Positions 23,510-36,045 of a stretch of 64,000 nt of DNA are shown in pieces; within the stretch, counting starts at the first letter, position 1, and every line of letters begins with the position of its first letter. A program made the position numbers and the translations under genes. The DNA lies in assembly GCA_028551475.1 (NCBI GenBank), contig CM052360.1, positions 13,008,501 to 13,072,500 on the forward strand, written 5' to 3'. The notes beneath the pieces are model-generated. The model had not been told where the DNA came from and did no database searches. It saw nothing but the letters and a program-made list of their open reading frames with translations. Source of the stretch: Casuarina equisetifolia (lineage: Eukaryota; Streptophyta; Magnoliopsida; Fagales; Casuarinaceae).

Positions 23510-25859
23510 CTTAGAAGACCAAAGCCACCACCAGAGGAATCCAATAAAGGCACCCATTTAACACATCTTCCTCCATGTAACCAGCACAGGCTGATTCAAC
23601 CATGAAAACAAAATGTAGCCTACTCCACTCCCTGGATGTGATGATAAAAAGAAACCCCCAAGTCAATAGACATGGAACATAATCTGCCAAAGGCACCATC
23701 CATCTCAACCACTCGAAATTACCAAGAGATATTAGAAACAGAAACAAATAAAAATGCAAAAGTGAACAAACTTGAGCATCCGCTGACCCACTCGTGTACC
23801 TCTACATCATTGCACCTCTATGAGACACAAGACAGAATTAACTATTCAACTCCCTCCTTTGAGTAATATCTATGGTCAAAAGCTGAACTTTTTAAGACTT
23901 GAATAGTGGCAACAACAAGGAGGGATTATTTCCCATTCAACCAGAGATTGTTTTGAAAACTGTGACGGTATGAGTATCCCACAGTCTGATTTAGGCAAAT
24001 GATACCATCATATCAAAGTTTACTAAAACAATTGTAGGTGAAACTTTCTACCAAAAGAAATGTTTTCATTGCTGCTGTTCTTATTGCCACTGTCCTCTTT
24101 CACATCTTACAGCCTTACTCAAGGTAAACCAACATCCTAAATACTTGCACTCGATGGAACACACCACAAAAGAGTGGTTGAAGAGGCTGGCTGTCAACCA
24201 AGAATCAAGATTTGAATTTCAACAGATTTAAGAGTGATACTTCATAACCACATTCACCAAATTCACCACAAACACAAAAAATAAAATAAAATAATTTCTA
24301 GTTTTTATCTTAAGAAGATTATAACTAGAACTATTCTTCACCAGATAATTGACATGGCTTAGAACTTCCTATTATGATTTTTCTTCTCATTTCTAAGAAA
24401 GCAAAATAGCACAAGAGTTAAAGGAAAAATATTCTGAAGGCAATTTGATATAGGAAAGGATACCATGTGGATGTACTTTGATTAAATCAGATATATGGGC
24501 CAAAAAATGAGAAGAAGGGAACTTTTCAGCGATGGGTTAAAACTGACATTTATGTTGTTGAGAAAGAAGGGGCCGTCTTCGTATAACCTTCACACTAAAA
24601 TAAGACCAACGGTTAATAACATCAGCTCTACAATCTGTTTGTATGACAGTTAAATCAATTTTAAGCATTTAACTGGTTTTGGGTACATTCAATCACATGC
24701 ACCTTTCAAGTGTTTGCTTCTGGGGGAAAGAAATGTCAGAGTTACAAACTCTAACACCAGCCTATGGGATTGGTGGAAACTGAGGCTCAAGCTACACTAA
24801 ACATTGGGTTATACCAAGGAAATAATACATCCACTTTGATTATTCCGTAGAGATTAATAACCAGCACACTGAAAAGGATGAACCTAAACGAGACTGGCAA
24901 CTTCCTTTCACCTGCCTTTCACCTAAAAGAAAAGGCAAGCTGGAACGCTCTGAAACCTGCTGCTAGACACACCTTCAGTCATAGAATTACTAGATTTGTT
25001 GCACGCATAGAAAACATAAACATTACACAGTTTGACACAGCTATTACGCCTACAATAGAAATCTCAAAATAAACAAATTATAAAACACTTCGAAAGAATT
25101 ACAACTGAGATCACAGCAAAATACAGCAACGGACCCAATTGCTCAAAACAAGAATGCATCAAGAAAAATCTCCCAGCATTATGACAACACACCACGTGAA
25201 CCATAACTCTGAAAGGAATGATAAATAAAAACAAACCACTATATATGCACATTGTTAAGCAATCAGAGGAGTAGACAGGTGTTTCCAGACAATAAAATAA
25301 GATGTCAACCACTACGTAAGTTTAAAAAAAGAAAGATATCATATAAGAATTATCAAACATCAAATTCAGACTCCTATATGTCTACAGTTGGCCAACAAAA
25401 GTAACTTCATTCAAAGCATATGGACAAAGAACTCCAGTCATATAAGCCAACAAGAATGTTCCAACTATACCAATATCACAGTCAAAAAAAAGCTACCATC
25501 TGAAGCATGGACATTACTAGAAATATAACACCAGTGGTATACCTTGTGCAGGATACCAGGAACCCCACCACAAAGATATATTGGTATTCTACTAAAAGTT
25601 AATTGATCGTTTTTTCAGCACACAAATATGAAGCATTGCAGCTAATAAGTTCAGTAGTATGCAATACGAAAGCAATTTATGTTTAGTTCTTCTCTCCAAG
25701 CAACACAAGTAGAACTTACTTCTTTGCTCAAAGAAGCCACCCTCTGAATGTGGGGCCACTGAGAAGCAGAGAGAATAGAATCCAGGATAGAAAATCTAAG
25801 AGTGAGAACATAGATTTTGAGGTCTAAGACCTGCAAAAGCAGATGAAATCAAGCTCATG
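23510..25859 (-). other. non-coding, probable 3'-UTR start and intron of the CPSF6-like gene
   Basis: No coding region is recognised in 2.3 kb. On the minus strand, 140 nt below the stop codon of the CPSF6-like gene, a strong donor-like gaa|gtaagtt occurs (exon end 25720). A candidate acceptor at about 23510 would remove the rest as an intron. Transcript evidence is not available from sequence. Confidence 0.4.
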
Positions 25860-27809
25860 TCACTCTGATGGCAAGCGTCTCCTCTTTCCATAATCAACAT
25901 CCCTTGATCGAGACCGCCGATCTTCTTCTGGCATAGCTCGGGACCTGCTTCGAGGTCTTGAAGATTGCCCTCTGTCCCAATCATCCTCATGACCTGCATC
26001 ACGTTCCCTTGGCCGATGGTCTCGATAACTGTCCTTATCATCCCTATACCGGTGTTCCCTGTGCTCCCTTTCAGACCTGTCCCAATCTTGTTCCCTCTCA
26101 TCACGAGCCCTCCTCTCAGAGTTTCCTGACCAGTCACGCTCAGATCCCCGTTCTTTTTCCCTAGAGGCAGCACTGGACTTTACTACCTTTTCATTATTTG
26201 CCTCTCCATACCCATATTCAGAAGCACCATCATCACCCCCATAGCTTGACTCCCTTGTTCTTCTACCATGCTCTTCTCCTCCCCATCCACCCATGTTTGC
26301 GTCATTCCACATTCCAGGATGATGACCATCCATTCCGGCAGAGCCCATCATTCCCATTCCATTAGCAGCCATTCCCCGACCAAAGAAGGCTGGGTTGACA
26401 TGAGGTGCCACACCGGCAAGTCCCATTGCATTAACAGCTGGAAAAGAAGGAATCATTCCAGGAAAAGCAGGACCTGGAAACCCTCCATAACCACCTCCTC
26501 GGCCCATATAAGTTGGATCAAATCCAGAAGCCATAATGGCCTGTGGGTTCATCATACCACCAGCAGGACCACCAAAAGCAGGACCTGCAATGCCTTGACC
26601 ATAGCCTCCTCCAGTGGCACCCCCTCCAACACCATTGTTCCCGACCATGTTCCTTGCTCCCATTGCCCCTCCTCTCCCTCTTCCAGGGCCTCGGTTGAGT
26701 ACACCCTGTCCACCGCGTCCCCATCCACCTCGCCCATAATTTCTTCCACCATCTCCGCTTTGATAATTCATATTGCCCCCTCTCCCTGCACCATCATTCA
26801 TTGACCTCCTTCCTTGAGGTTGAGCCTGATTCTGAGTTTGGTTTTTGTTTGCATAAGAAGCTCCCATCTGTTTCAATGTTTGTGGAGAAGCAAAGGCCAC
26901 AACACAAGCACGCCCATTGAAATCACGACCATTCATTCCCTCTTTGCAAGCAGCAGCTGCAGCTGCCTCATAGAATTCAACTTGACAATATCCTTTAGAT
27001 TTGCCACTAGCTCTCTCATCAAAAAACTTAATTTCCTTCACCCTACCATATTGAGATAAAACACTTTCAAGCTCCGCATCAGTTGTCCACCAATGTAGTT
27101 CTCCTACAAACAGCATGGTTTGACCATTGTCTACAGGTAGCCGGATCTGATTTTCATTAACAGTCGAATGACTGACATTTACATTCACACTGATTGGATT
27201 ACCAGGTGGCAAAGTTCGAGGACCACCCATGCCAGGATTCAGCACAGGCAAGGGCTCACTTGTAATCTTTCCTGGCATATCAGAAGGTTCAGCCCCAGAA
27301 GTGGGAGGCACAGGTGTGGATCCCTGAAACCCCATGTTTTTGAACTGGGCATCATGAGGAATATCCACAACCCTCCCTCTGTGAGAGACTGAAGACCCAT
27401 CTGGATAACTGACAGGTCCCACCTCTGGTCCCTTAACGGAAGTTGGCCCCTCCTTTTGTTCAGGATAATGTGTGCCAGCGTTAGAATACTTTGCTTCAAC
27501 TGAAACACCAGGAATGTTCAGTGCTTGTGAGCCCCCAGCTTCCAGTCTATGTCCAGGAACATCAGTTTTCTGAGTCTGAAGTCCATTGCCGACACCACCA
27601 GGTGGCATTGCTGGCTCTGACCTGTGAAACTGAAAAATACCCTCTCCAACATTGACATCATTGTAGAGGTCATCATAATCATCATCTTCTCCCATGAGTT
27701 CGTCATCTGCAAGGGCAGGTATGGCTCCACCTGCCTGATACTGTGCCTTCTGAGCCCCTCCATACTCTTCATCATCATAATCTATTTGCTCTTCAGCCAT
27801 CGGATCCAT
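25860..27809 (-). CDS. CPSF6/CFIm68-like RNA-binding protein, intronless CDS, 649 aa
   Basis: One uninterrupted frame. The N-terminus (about 1-55) is acidic with DYDDLYNDV, the family signature. A long Pro/Gly-rich linker follows. One RRM covers about residues 230-309 with RNP2 LFVGEL (233-238) and RNP1 SKGYCQVEF (271-279). A Gly/Arg and Gly/Met-rich region spans about 330-530, and the C-terminus (about 540-649) is an Arg/Asp/Glu/Ser-rich RS-like tail. This is the plan of the large subunit of cleavage factor Im, which with CFIm25 binds UGUA in pre-mRNA and guides poly(A)-site choice in the nucleus. Plant members of this type have been described as RRM proteins, so the exact role is inferred. 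The ATG at 27809 gives MDPMAEEQ, typical of plant homologues. The 5' UTR probably has an intron, since a leader with a GAA repeat lies a kilobase upstream. Confidence 0.9.
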   Translation of the reverse strand: MDPMAEEQIDYDDEEYGGAQKAQYQAGGAIPALADDELMGEDDDYDDLYNDVNVGEGIFQFHRSEPAMPPGGVGNGLQTQKTDVPGHRLEAGGSQALNIPGVSVEAKYSNAGTHYPEQKEGPTSVKGPEVGPVSYPDGSSVSHRGRVVDIPHDAQFKNMGFQGSTPVPPTSGAEPSDMPGKITSEPLPVLNPGMGGPRTLPPGNPISVNVNVSHSTVNENQIRLPVDNGQTMLFVGELHWWTTDAELESVLSQYGRVKEIKFFDERASGKSKGYCQVEFYEAAAAAACKEGMNGRDFNGRACVVAFASPQTLKQMGASYANKNQTQNQAQPQGRRSMNDGAGRGGNMNYQSGDGGRNYGRGGWGRGGQGVLNRGPGRGRGGAMGARNMVGNNGVGGGATGGGYGQGIAGPAFGGPAGGMMNPQAIMASGFDPTYMGRGGGYGGFPGPAFPGMIPSFPAVNAMGLAGVAPHVNPAFFGRGMAANGMGMMGSAGMDGHHPGMWNDANMGGWGGEEHGRRTRESSYGGDDGASEYGYGEANNEKVVKSSAASREKERGSERDWSGNSERRARDEREQDWDRSEREHREHRYRDDKDSYRDHRPRERDAGHEDDWDRGQSSRPRSRSRAMPEEDRRSRSRDVDYGKRRRLPSE

Positions 27810-30400
27810 ACAGGTTGGCCAAAATATATTTAAGATAAACTATCTCTATCTCCACCTATATTATACATAAGCAGGAAAAACACTATTAAACGCATCTCCT
27901 ACTACACATCAACAATAATATCAAAGGACAGACAAGAATCTATTTAGCATTGGAAGTAAAAACTCTCATACACCCAGATGGGATTCGCCAAAGCTAGGAA
28001 CTGTGTTGAAAATCAAAATCACATACAAAGTATCAAATATATTACACAATTATATCAATAACACATAAATCAACAACTCAAAAACATATACCAGTCGGCG
28101 TATTAACCATGCTATGTTGCTTTACATCACTTTTCAGCCTCAAAATCTTAGGCGACTTGAACAAAAGTAGTAGAAATATCTTTCTGGTACTGGAAAGGTA
28201 CATCAATAAGCGCTAAGCTTTCTGCGACCCATCGAAAAAGAAACAGAACAAATTCCTACAACTACATCAACAAATCCAAAAAAAAAAAAAAACAAGTCTC
28301 GTCAACCGATGATGATCGCAGTATTATTTGCCCCTGCAACGATGTCAGACGAAACAAGGATAAATCTTCCAAACTCACGCTGCAAAATCATTGAAACAAT
28401 AGCCAATACCATGTACCTACAGTATGTTGGAAAACCTTTAAAAAGAGAAAAATAAATAAGCAAATAAAAAAAATAACAGACAAATCATAACCAATAATCC
28501 ACCTCTCAGATACCCAGTCCCAAGACAAAGGAAATACTACCAAAGTTCCCAATTCGTTCCCTCCTAAAACAATAAGAATTGTAAGAAATCTAAGATGTTT
28601 ACATACAAAATCCACAAAGGCATGGTAAATTCGTGATTCCAAAGTTCAGAAATTCCACAGAAGAACCCGAAATCAGAAACACCCAGCAGAGCCTCAGATT
28701 AGAAGATTGCAAAACATACGTAGCCCGCAGCTCAGAAACGCGCTAAAGCGAACAAAACCATGATGAATGAATAAAAACCAAATCAGCAGTACAGAGATTC
28801 AGAGAGGGTTTCCTTACTCTTTCCCTTCTGCTGCTGCTTCTTCTTCTTCTTCTTCTTCTTCTTCTTCTTGGGGTCTCAGCTACCAAGGGTTAGACAAACA
28901 GGCACGTTCGCATCCGCTTTTTCTCATTTCACCCAAGTGGGTTTTCTTTTTAATATATTTCTTTCGCCTTGGGTCTATGCATATCAAATCCGATTTAGAA
29001 AAGCACAAAATAAATCTTCATGACATATTATAGAAAGTAAAACATATCTGTGTAACAAATCCATAGTTTCTTTTGGCACACAAAATTTGATTTTCGGACC
29101 ATCTCGCCAATCATTTTATTAAAAGGTATTTTTTTATTTTTTATTTTTTATTTTAATTTTTTTGGGTCGGTGTTTGTTTCGATGTTCGGGATACCAAGTG
29201 AAATTAAGTTACCTCTTCTTATCCGGACTGTATTTTAAAAACATAAAAAAAAAAAAAAAAGTGATTTCAATCGCCGTCGACGTCGACGTCGTGACCTAAT
29301 TTGGTCCATGATTACATCCACAAGGAGAAGGGAGAGGAGCAAGAGAGGTGAGATGAGTGACGGTGATGTGCCAATTTTTCCGTCCTTTTGGGCTCTTCTG
29401 CAAACTGCTATCGCATCCGTGTTCGATGTGATTTTGCATTTAGTGCTCCGAAAACAAGCCTGCCATTTCAGCCCCTAACTTTTTCTTTTATTTTTCTGAG
29501 ATACATCAATTAATTAGGTTTGAACCTTTACTAATGGATACTTTAATAAAGTCCGAACCTTTACTAAATCAGTGACTCCCAATAAATTTCCGATAAAAAA
29601 GAAAATAAATTGATCAACTCGGGTAAGGACAGACAGTTGGGTCAAATCAGAGTAAGAATGATGTGGATAAGATCGTGGGCTAGTGACTGAGAATCCCCGA
29701 ATCCGCGAGGTGAGTGTGTATGTATGTATGTATGTACGCATGCATGGAGGATTCAGCCAACATTTAAAAAGGACGAGGAGAAGAAGGCTTCACAACAGCA
29801 ACTGGATCCATGTTTATTGAAATCCACGTTTTTACGTTATTACAAATCCAAACAACATTATTTGAAAATTCGTTGGACAAATTAAATTAGATGGTAACCG
29901 CTTACCCTGTTTGATTCCAAATGAACTTCAAACCCACGCAAAGATAACACGTACAAAGATTTACTCACAAAGGGATGGGGACAGGGATAGGGTGTCATTC
30001 ACAATGTCTGCAAATAAATTGCTGGACTAATCATTCTTGCGTCAAAAAAATATTTAAGTATCTGTATCAGACCCTACCTAAGCTGCACACTAAAAATATG
30101 CATATCAGTTTTGGTCAACCTTTACCCCAATAATTCCCATTGGCTGCCCACAGAACAACAGTGACCCCCTAATGAAAAAAATGGATGCAGGAAACCCATA
30201 TATATATATATTTCTTACAAAAATTGAAACCATACGTACTTTACACCACCTCCACAGGAACTCAAGAGCGCATGGAATGCCCGACGAAAGATGGGTCCAG
30301 GAAATGAACTAGGAGGGTGCTTGTAGAAGGTGGAAATGATGCGGCATTCCATTGAGTATCTCAATCAGAAAATAAAGACCAGCCAAAATGGCACTCAGCA
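27810..30400. other. 5' region of the CPSF6-like gene and spacer to ARP3
   Basis: The likely leader exon of the CPSF6-like gene lies near 28815-28900 on the minus strand, with a donor-like gtaagg near 28815 and a presumed 5'-UTR intron down to about 27850. Upstream promoter sequence includes the GTCGAC-repeat segment near 29277-29291. A TGTATG/TATG microsatellite lies near 29715-29740. The last ~150 bases before 30400 are the expected ARP3 3' UTR. No coding gene is seen. Confidence 0.5.
28837..28869. repeat. CTT/GAA microsatellite in the probable leader of the CPSF6-like gene
   Basis: Eleven CTT units on the plus strand read as GAA repeats in the sense of the gene to the left. Such purine triplets are common in plant 5' UTRs. 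Confidence 0.85.
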
Positions 30401-33400
30401 TCAATACATACCCTTGAATACAGGATTAGTTCTACATATGCTTGCACCATATTCCTCGTATTCTGCTTTTGTATGACAAGCCTGCACATGGAGCATTCTA
30501 GTCAAAATTCACATCATTCAGAAGCTTGATATATATATTTTCCTTTTTTAACTTCTAGTAGCATTAATGAAAAGCACAAACGACGAATCAAACACCAAAA
30601 GCTTCAACCTCAAAAGGGAAATTCTTAATTCCCTTCGGGGAAAGCCATCGCGTACTTAGCCTCTTGTAAGGGTTCCAAACATGCGCACCCCTAAACTACA
30701 AGCTTTGAGGCCTCTCCTTTTATAGGATATTTGAAGAAGCCCCTCTTCTACAAACCTTTCTATAATATAAGGAAAGCTCAAAGAGCTTTCTTCACATGCT
30801 TGAGGTTGTCGGAAGAATTGGCTCCCTTAACGTGTCCCTCAACTTTTACCATTTCTTTGTCAGCAAATATTTTAAGTTCCCTACAAGGTATTGGGAGTTT
30901 GTTGGATTATTCTAGGTCTTTCTGAGAGACTACCTCCCTCCAACACATCAAAAGAGGCAAGCTGGGTTTTAGATAAGTTAAAAATGAAGTTTTGCAATTG
31001 GCATCTTGCTAACTTCACCACAAATCAAGAATGAACTCCAGCTAACACCAAAGAAGTGGGCCCGTTGATCCTTGGAAGGAGGCATGCAGGACAAATACCA
31101 TTTAACTAAATAAGTGGGCTCAACAGTTAATCGGCAATACTAAAATTGGACCAGCCAACCGCAATCACTGAGAAACCACACCGTGCCTTCCACAGTAAAG
31201 CAGAGAGCATGAACTAGAGTCACGATCTATCAGATATAATAATCATTGCAGTCACGATCTATCAGATATGAGAGGCAAATTCTTACCGCAAAAAATTCCT
31301 GTGTCGATGCAAGAACAGATCCACCGAACCAAACTGCAAATCTCTGGATCGGATGGCTGACCACATTGACCTCTACTGGTTGTGACTGAAGGTCCAGAAG
31401 GAAAAGAGAAAGGAACCACCAAAAACAAGCTCAGCCTTACATATCACAAATACCAATGGGCGTTATAACAAAATACACAAAGCAAGCTTGAAGTCAATAT
31501 TCTTACTCTTATCTCCCCACCAAGTCGAGCTTCTGATGCAAGAACCCTGGTATCCACAATCTTCTTAAGATCCCGCTGCAACCTCCTGTGGAAGTCCTTG
31601 AACATGGTTGAACCTCCAGACAACACTATATTCTGAGATTAAAGGATAAAGGATAAAAGATAAAAATAAAATCAGTGGCCTCTTGAGTACTGGGCAAAAC
31701 TGAGCAAAGTCAAAAACAATTACCCTTTCTCTTTCTTTCATAGCAATAACCTTCCACTACTACACAAAATAAAAACTGGCATAGGTGGAATTCAAGCAGC
31801 AATCCGATGGTTCAAAAGACAAATATCCATGCCACAGTCCGGAACTTCAAACTATCATGATCTAAGTTCAGAATGATTGGATCCAAGATTTTCAAAAGAA
31901 TTTATGGCACAAAATCTCAGAAATTGATACATATGAGTGAATTTGTAACCTAAATCTCAAGATCCATTTAAGACATTAATTGTAACTGAACAAGCCCACA
32001 ACAGTACATATCATTCCTCCAACGTAGCTACCCTCACTATCTCCATTGCAGCATACCACATCTTAAAATAAAGTCGGAATAATTTCGTCAGATCCTTAGA
32101 ACTTTACCTTATACAAAGCTCTTCTTGTGTCAATCGGGGCAGACTGAATACATTTGTCAATAACAGCTGGTAGAGGGGTGGTAAACTCGCTGCTATAGAC
32201 CTCAGGATTGAAAAAAACCTGTAAAACAAATCAAAAACAAATTACCAGAACAATGTCAACAGTATCCAGTTGGTGAAAAGCAATTCAAAAGCAGCAAAAA
32301 TTCAACACAAGTATTCTTTCCAACATCTCTCACAAACGTTTTCCAAACTTTCAATCCACATTCTTGAACAAACAATAATTTTTGCAATTCTATCACTGAC
32401 ATTAAAGTCTATGGGAGCTTGCATATACAGTGACAAAGGCCAAAACTTGAAACCATATAGAATTTACATCAAAGGTAAACTTCCCTATCCTTTTGTTCCA
32501 TAAATGGAGGAGTCAAGTGTAATTACTTGAGAAGAATAATCTAATGTATGTTTCCAAGAACAAGTTTCCCTCAAAACGGTTGTCATATGGGTAAATCTCA
32601 GACAGATCTTATATATGAACTTCAGAAAATATGTAAGGGATAATCCAGTGTCTGCCCAACCTCATCATGCTGGATTGGCATTTCGTTCTGATTCATCTAA
32701 GAGTAATTTTGGCAGATAAGAAAGCCAACAGGCCATGTGGATGTCAACTTGGTATAAACAGGATCAACAAAAATGTAATTGTTGAGCTACAGTACGAGAG
32801 ATTTGATTTGACTGAAAACGGAATAACAACTCAATTTAACATCTACGCAAAAGCCAAAACCCAGAGTAATATTTATCTCGTCTATCTAATGATTAAAAAC
32901 AGAGATACGTATACAAGAGAAATTTTAGTAAGAAAGCTAAAAGACCAAGCAAACCATATGGTTATGGCAGATCCTTATTGCCAGCTCCTACCAATAATCA
33001 TGGAGAATAACAAAATTGTAGCTCACTAATTTTGGATGAACACCTACAGTTAATACAGTAGAACAAACTTAGGTGTCAAGACAGAGAATAGAATCAAAGA
33101 TAAAAGAGAACAAACCTCAGGGCCAAGAAATCGTTCATAACCAATGTCACAAGAATATGGTGCCCCCGTCTTTGGTTTAATGCCTCTCCATTGCTTAACA
33201 TACTTTGCTGGTTCTTTATCATGCTTATTGAACTCCTGAAATCATTGGAGAAATGACAACTATAATCAAGATATTTCTACATGGGATACTCAGATTTACA
33301 CAACTAACATGAGGATAAAGTAAATGAAGAGCTCCAAATTTGCAAATCAATGCCTACGAAAAATTATATAAAAGAAGCTTTGCACCTCTTTATAGCAAGA

Positions 33401-36045
33401 TTTGTTTCAATTTTAATTGCTATTTAGGCACACCTTGACAATGTCTGAACAAGTGTAGCAATATGTTTCCTTCACTTTCCGAGCTACTTCAAATGAGTCT
33501 TCAGGGGGCACATTCTCCCCTCTTTCCTGAACAAGAGAATCCACAAATCAGAAATCGAAAGGGGTCCAAAGTTTTATAGTTCTAAAATACTCATGCAGGA
33601 AAAAAAAAATTACAAATTCAACAAGAGGCAGACAATAAGCTAACATTGTTTTTCCTAGATGCCAATGCATTGATATGGGCAAAGAGGAACCTAACATTGA
33701 GTGGCTTCTTTAATGAGGTCCTCAAAATTAAGGAAACAAAAGGAATTACATCTAAAGAATTCCTGCTACGGGAGCAAAACACAAACACCACTATTGTTTT
33801 TTCATGGCAACTTTCATGTGTTTATCGCTAAACAAAATACAACAGCAAAAGAAATTCTAAAAATTATTACTCTTTATCATAAGTCAAGAGGGTTTTCAAA
33901 TTCCAAAACCTAAATCCACCTCATCATGACATTGTAAAATTCTTTTCTAGTGGAATATTGCTGTAAAAGGGATGCAGTGATAGGTAGAAATTCAACAAAA
34001 TTTGGTTAAAAAAAAGAAAAAAATCTACTTAAAGTTTGTATGATAAGATTCAAGGAGAACATACCCGCATAAGCTGCTGGACAAAAAGAGTAACGTCTTT
34101 GCCAGCTATAGGGATTGACTTAATGCTGCTCCCGATGACATAACCATCTGCAACAGGTACAACATGAGTAGCCCCATCTCCAACATCCACGACAACTCCT
34201 GTCATCTCACACTAAGAAGAACTGCAGGTCAATCTAACAAGTAAATATTGATGATATTGATGGGTCTGTAAACAGAGATGGATGGATAGGTTGATACACA
34301 TAGATTTCTTAATTAAGACTCTTCATAAAGGTCAAAGTACAGAATATTAGCAGCAACAATTCACCAAGAGCAATAACAACCAGCAAAAGTGAAAGCAGAA
34401 CAAAACAACCCTGACAAGCTCCACGTAACACTACATCCTAGACAGATTACTAAACTCATCTTGATTTTTAATTTAGTAGAAGAGTATATAAGATAAAAGA
34501 AGGTGTCCGAGTCAATGGTTTGAAGTAGTGTGTGACATTGTTGGTGTCACTAATACGTTAATACTGTCCAAGGACTATTTTACCAGGTCTTCCTCCAGCT
34601 GGTCCCTCTCCAAATTTTTCATGGGCTGGATTAAAAACTGATTTATGCCATTTATCACGTCACCACCTCCTCCTTCCACATACTTGATATTCATCATTGA
34701 GAACAATATATCACACGATCTTTATCTTCAGGTTCGTTAAAATCCACATGCATTGACATATTGGAAGCTTTGTTCTTATCGCATGTAAAATGAAACAGGT
34801 CCTTCTCTGTATGAATATCTGATTAATCTGTGAAAAGATGAGTTCAATCTAGCCTGACATGTGAGTCTATAAGCAACACAGCAATTGTGTGGCACCAGTA
34901 GTGTTGTAGCGAGGACCTGCAGTAATTGTGTAGCTATATGATACAAATATGTTTTCAAACCTTGATCTCTAACTTCTCTAAGTCACACTTCCACTCAAAG
35001 AATAGTAAACCGTTCGTTTATAATTTCTCAACGCTACATAAGGCCTCTATCAAATTTGCTATCAAGCTCAACAAACCCCTAGCCAGCAATACTGTCCCAA
35101 ATCAAATAAACAGAATTTCAAGAAATTCAATAATTCCATTACTCCAATTCCGTCTGAAATAAACTGAATAGCATTCCGAAAAGAACAATAAGCAGTTAAG
35201 GCCAAGCTTCTAAATCCAAAAAATAGTATTCTCCAACATTGAAACCAACCTTGGACGTCGTGTACCCAGCCGCAAGAGCTAGCACCGAATTCACCGCTAT
35301 GTAAAGGCCAGGAACATTGAACGTCTCAAACATAATTTCACCAGTATACTCGCGACTCTCCGGTGCAGTAAGCGGACTCTCGGTCAGTAAAAAGTAATGA
35401 TCCTCTGGATCACATCGCAAATAGTTAAAGATACACTGCTGCCAGAACCGTTCCATCGTGTCCCAATTGTCCACCTGGCCATGCCGCATCGGATAGCTGA
35501 GATTGTACGTACTGCTAGATCGAGATCTCGCAAGGGCCTCTTCCCCGATGAAGAAGTCAAGATCGGCCATTACGCCAGCACTGTGCTGCGCTAGCCAATT
35601 AGCTTTGGAAGAGCTTCGCGATTGGTTCAGAAACGATTCATTCACGGCAACAACCGTCGGAACGATGAAGCACGGCTCAACGTTACCGGCGAATCCCATC
35701 TTAGTATACCTGCAAATGAATAAAGCAGACAAGAGTTATGAAAAAAACCAATCGCTCAAATTCTTTTGTTAAACAGCCGGTGTCCCTCTGAGGTGGTAGG
35801 AATCAAACATACACTAACCCGCATGATTGTAGGCAAAACTTAAGCGAACCCAGTTGGGCCGTTACGCCGAACAGATGGTGTTAAGAACAAAAGGTATAAG
35901 TGAGACCCGATGGGCATTTCGTCAAACAATTTGTGCGCCTAATTAGAGTGCATATAGAAGTACGTGCTTAAACGCAGAAAAGTATAAAGGTATACCCGGT
36001 GCCATTGTCGATCACTACAGCAGGACGAAATGTCGCGGGGTCCAT
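30401..36045 (-). CDS. ARP3: actin-related protein 3 (ARP3), 9 exons, 428 aa
   Basis: Exons in transcript order: 35996-36045, 35250-35709, 34065-34211, 33434-33526, 33116-33235, 32108-32218, 31507-31632, 31287-31385 and 30401-30481, all GT-AG with matching phase. ARP3 is one of the two actin-like subunits of the Arp2/3 complex, which nucleates branched actin filaments. In plants its loss distorts trichomes and epidermal cells. The phosphate-binding loop [16 protein letters not shown] (about 11-26), the second loop [11 protein letters not shown] (about 176-186) and the adenosine motif VLSGGSTMF (about 330-338) are intact. The C-terminus NPVFKGMY closes the protein as in other ARP3s. Arabidopsis ARP3 is 427 aa, so the length is normal. 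The start MDPATFRP fits the family. Confidence 0.98.
31218..31269. repeat. short direct duplication in ARP3 intron 8
   Basis: The 20-mer agtcacgatctatcagatat occurs at 31218-31237 and again, unchanged, at 31250-31269. The repeat period is 32 bp. It ends 17 bp before the end of exon 8 on the plus strand. Confidence 0.85.

Noticed and set aside
30731-30925. Plus-strand frame of 64 codons in ARP3 intron 8
   Set aside because: No family match, opposite strand to ARP3, and length within chance for this composition.
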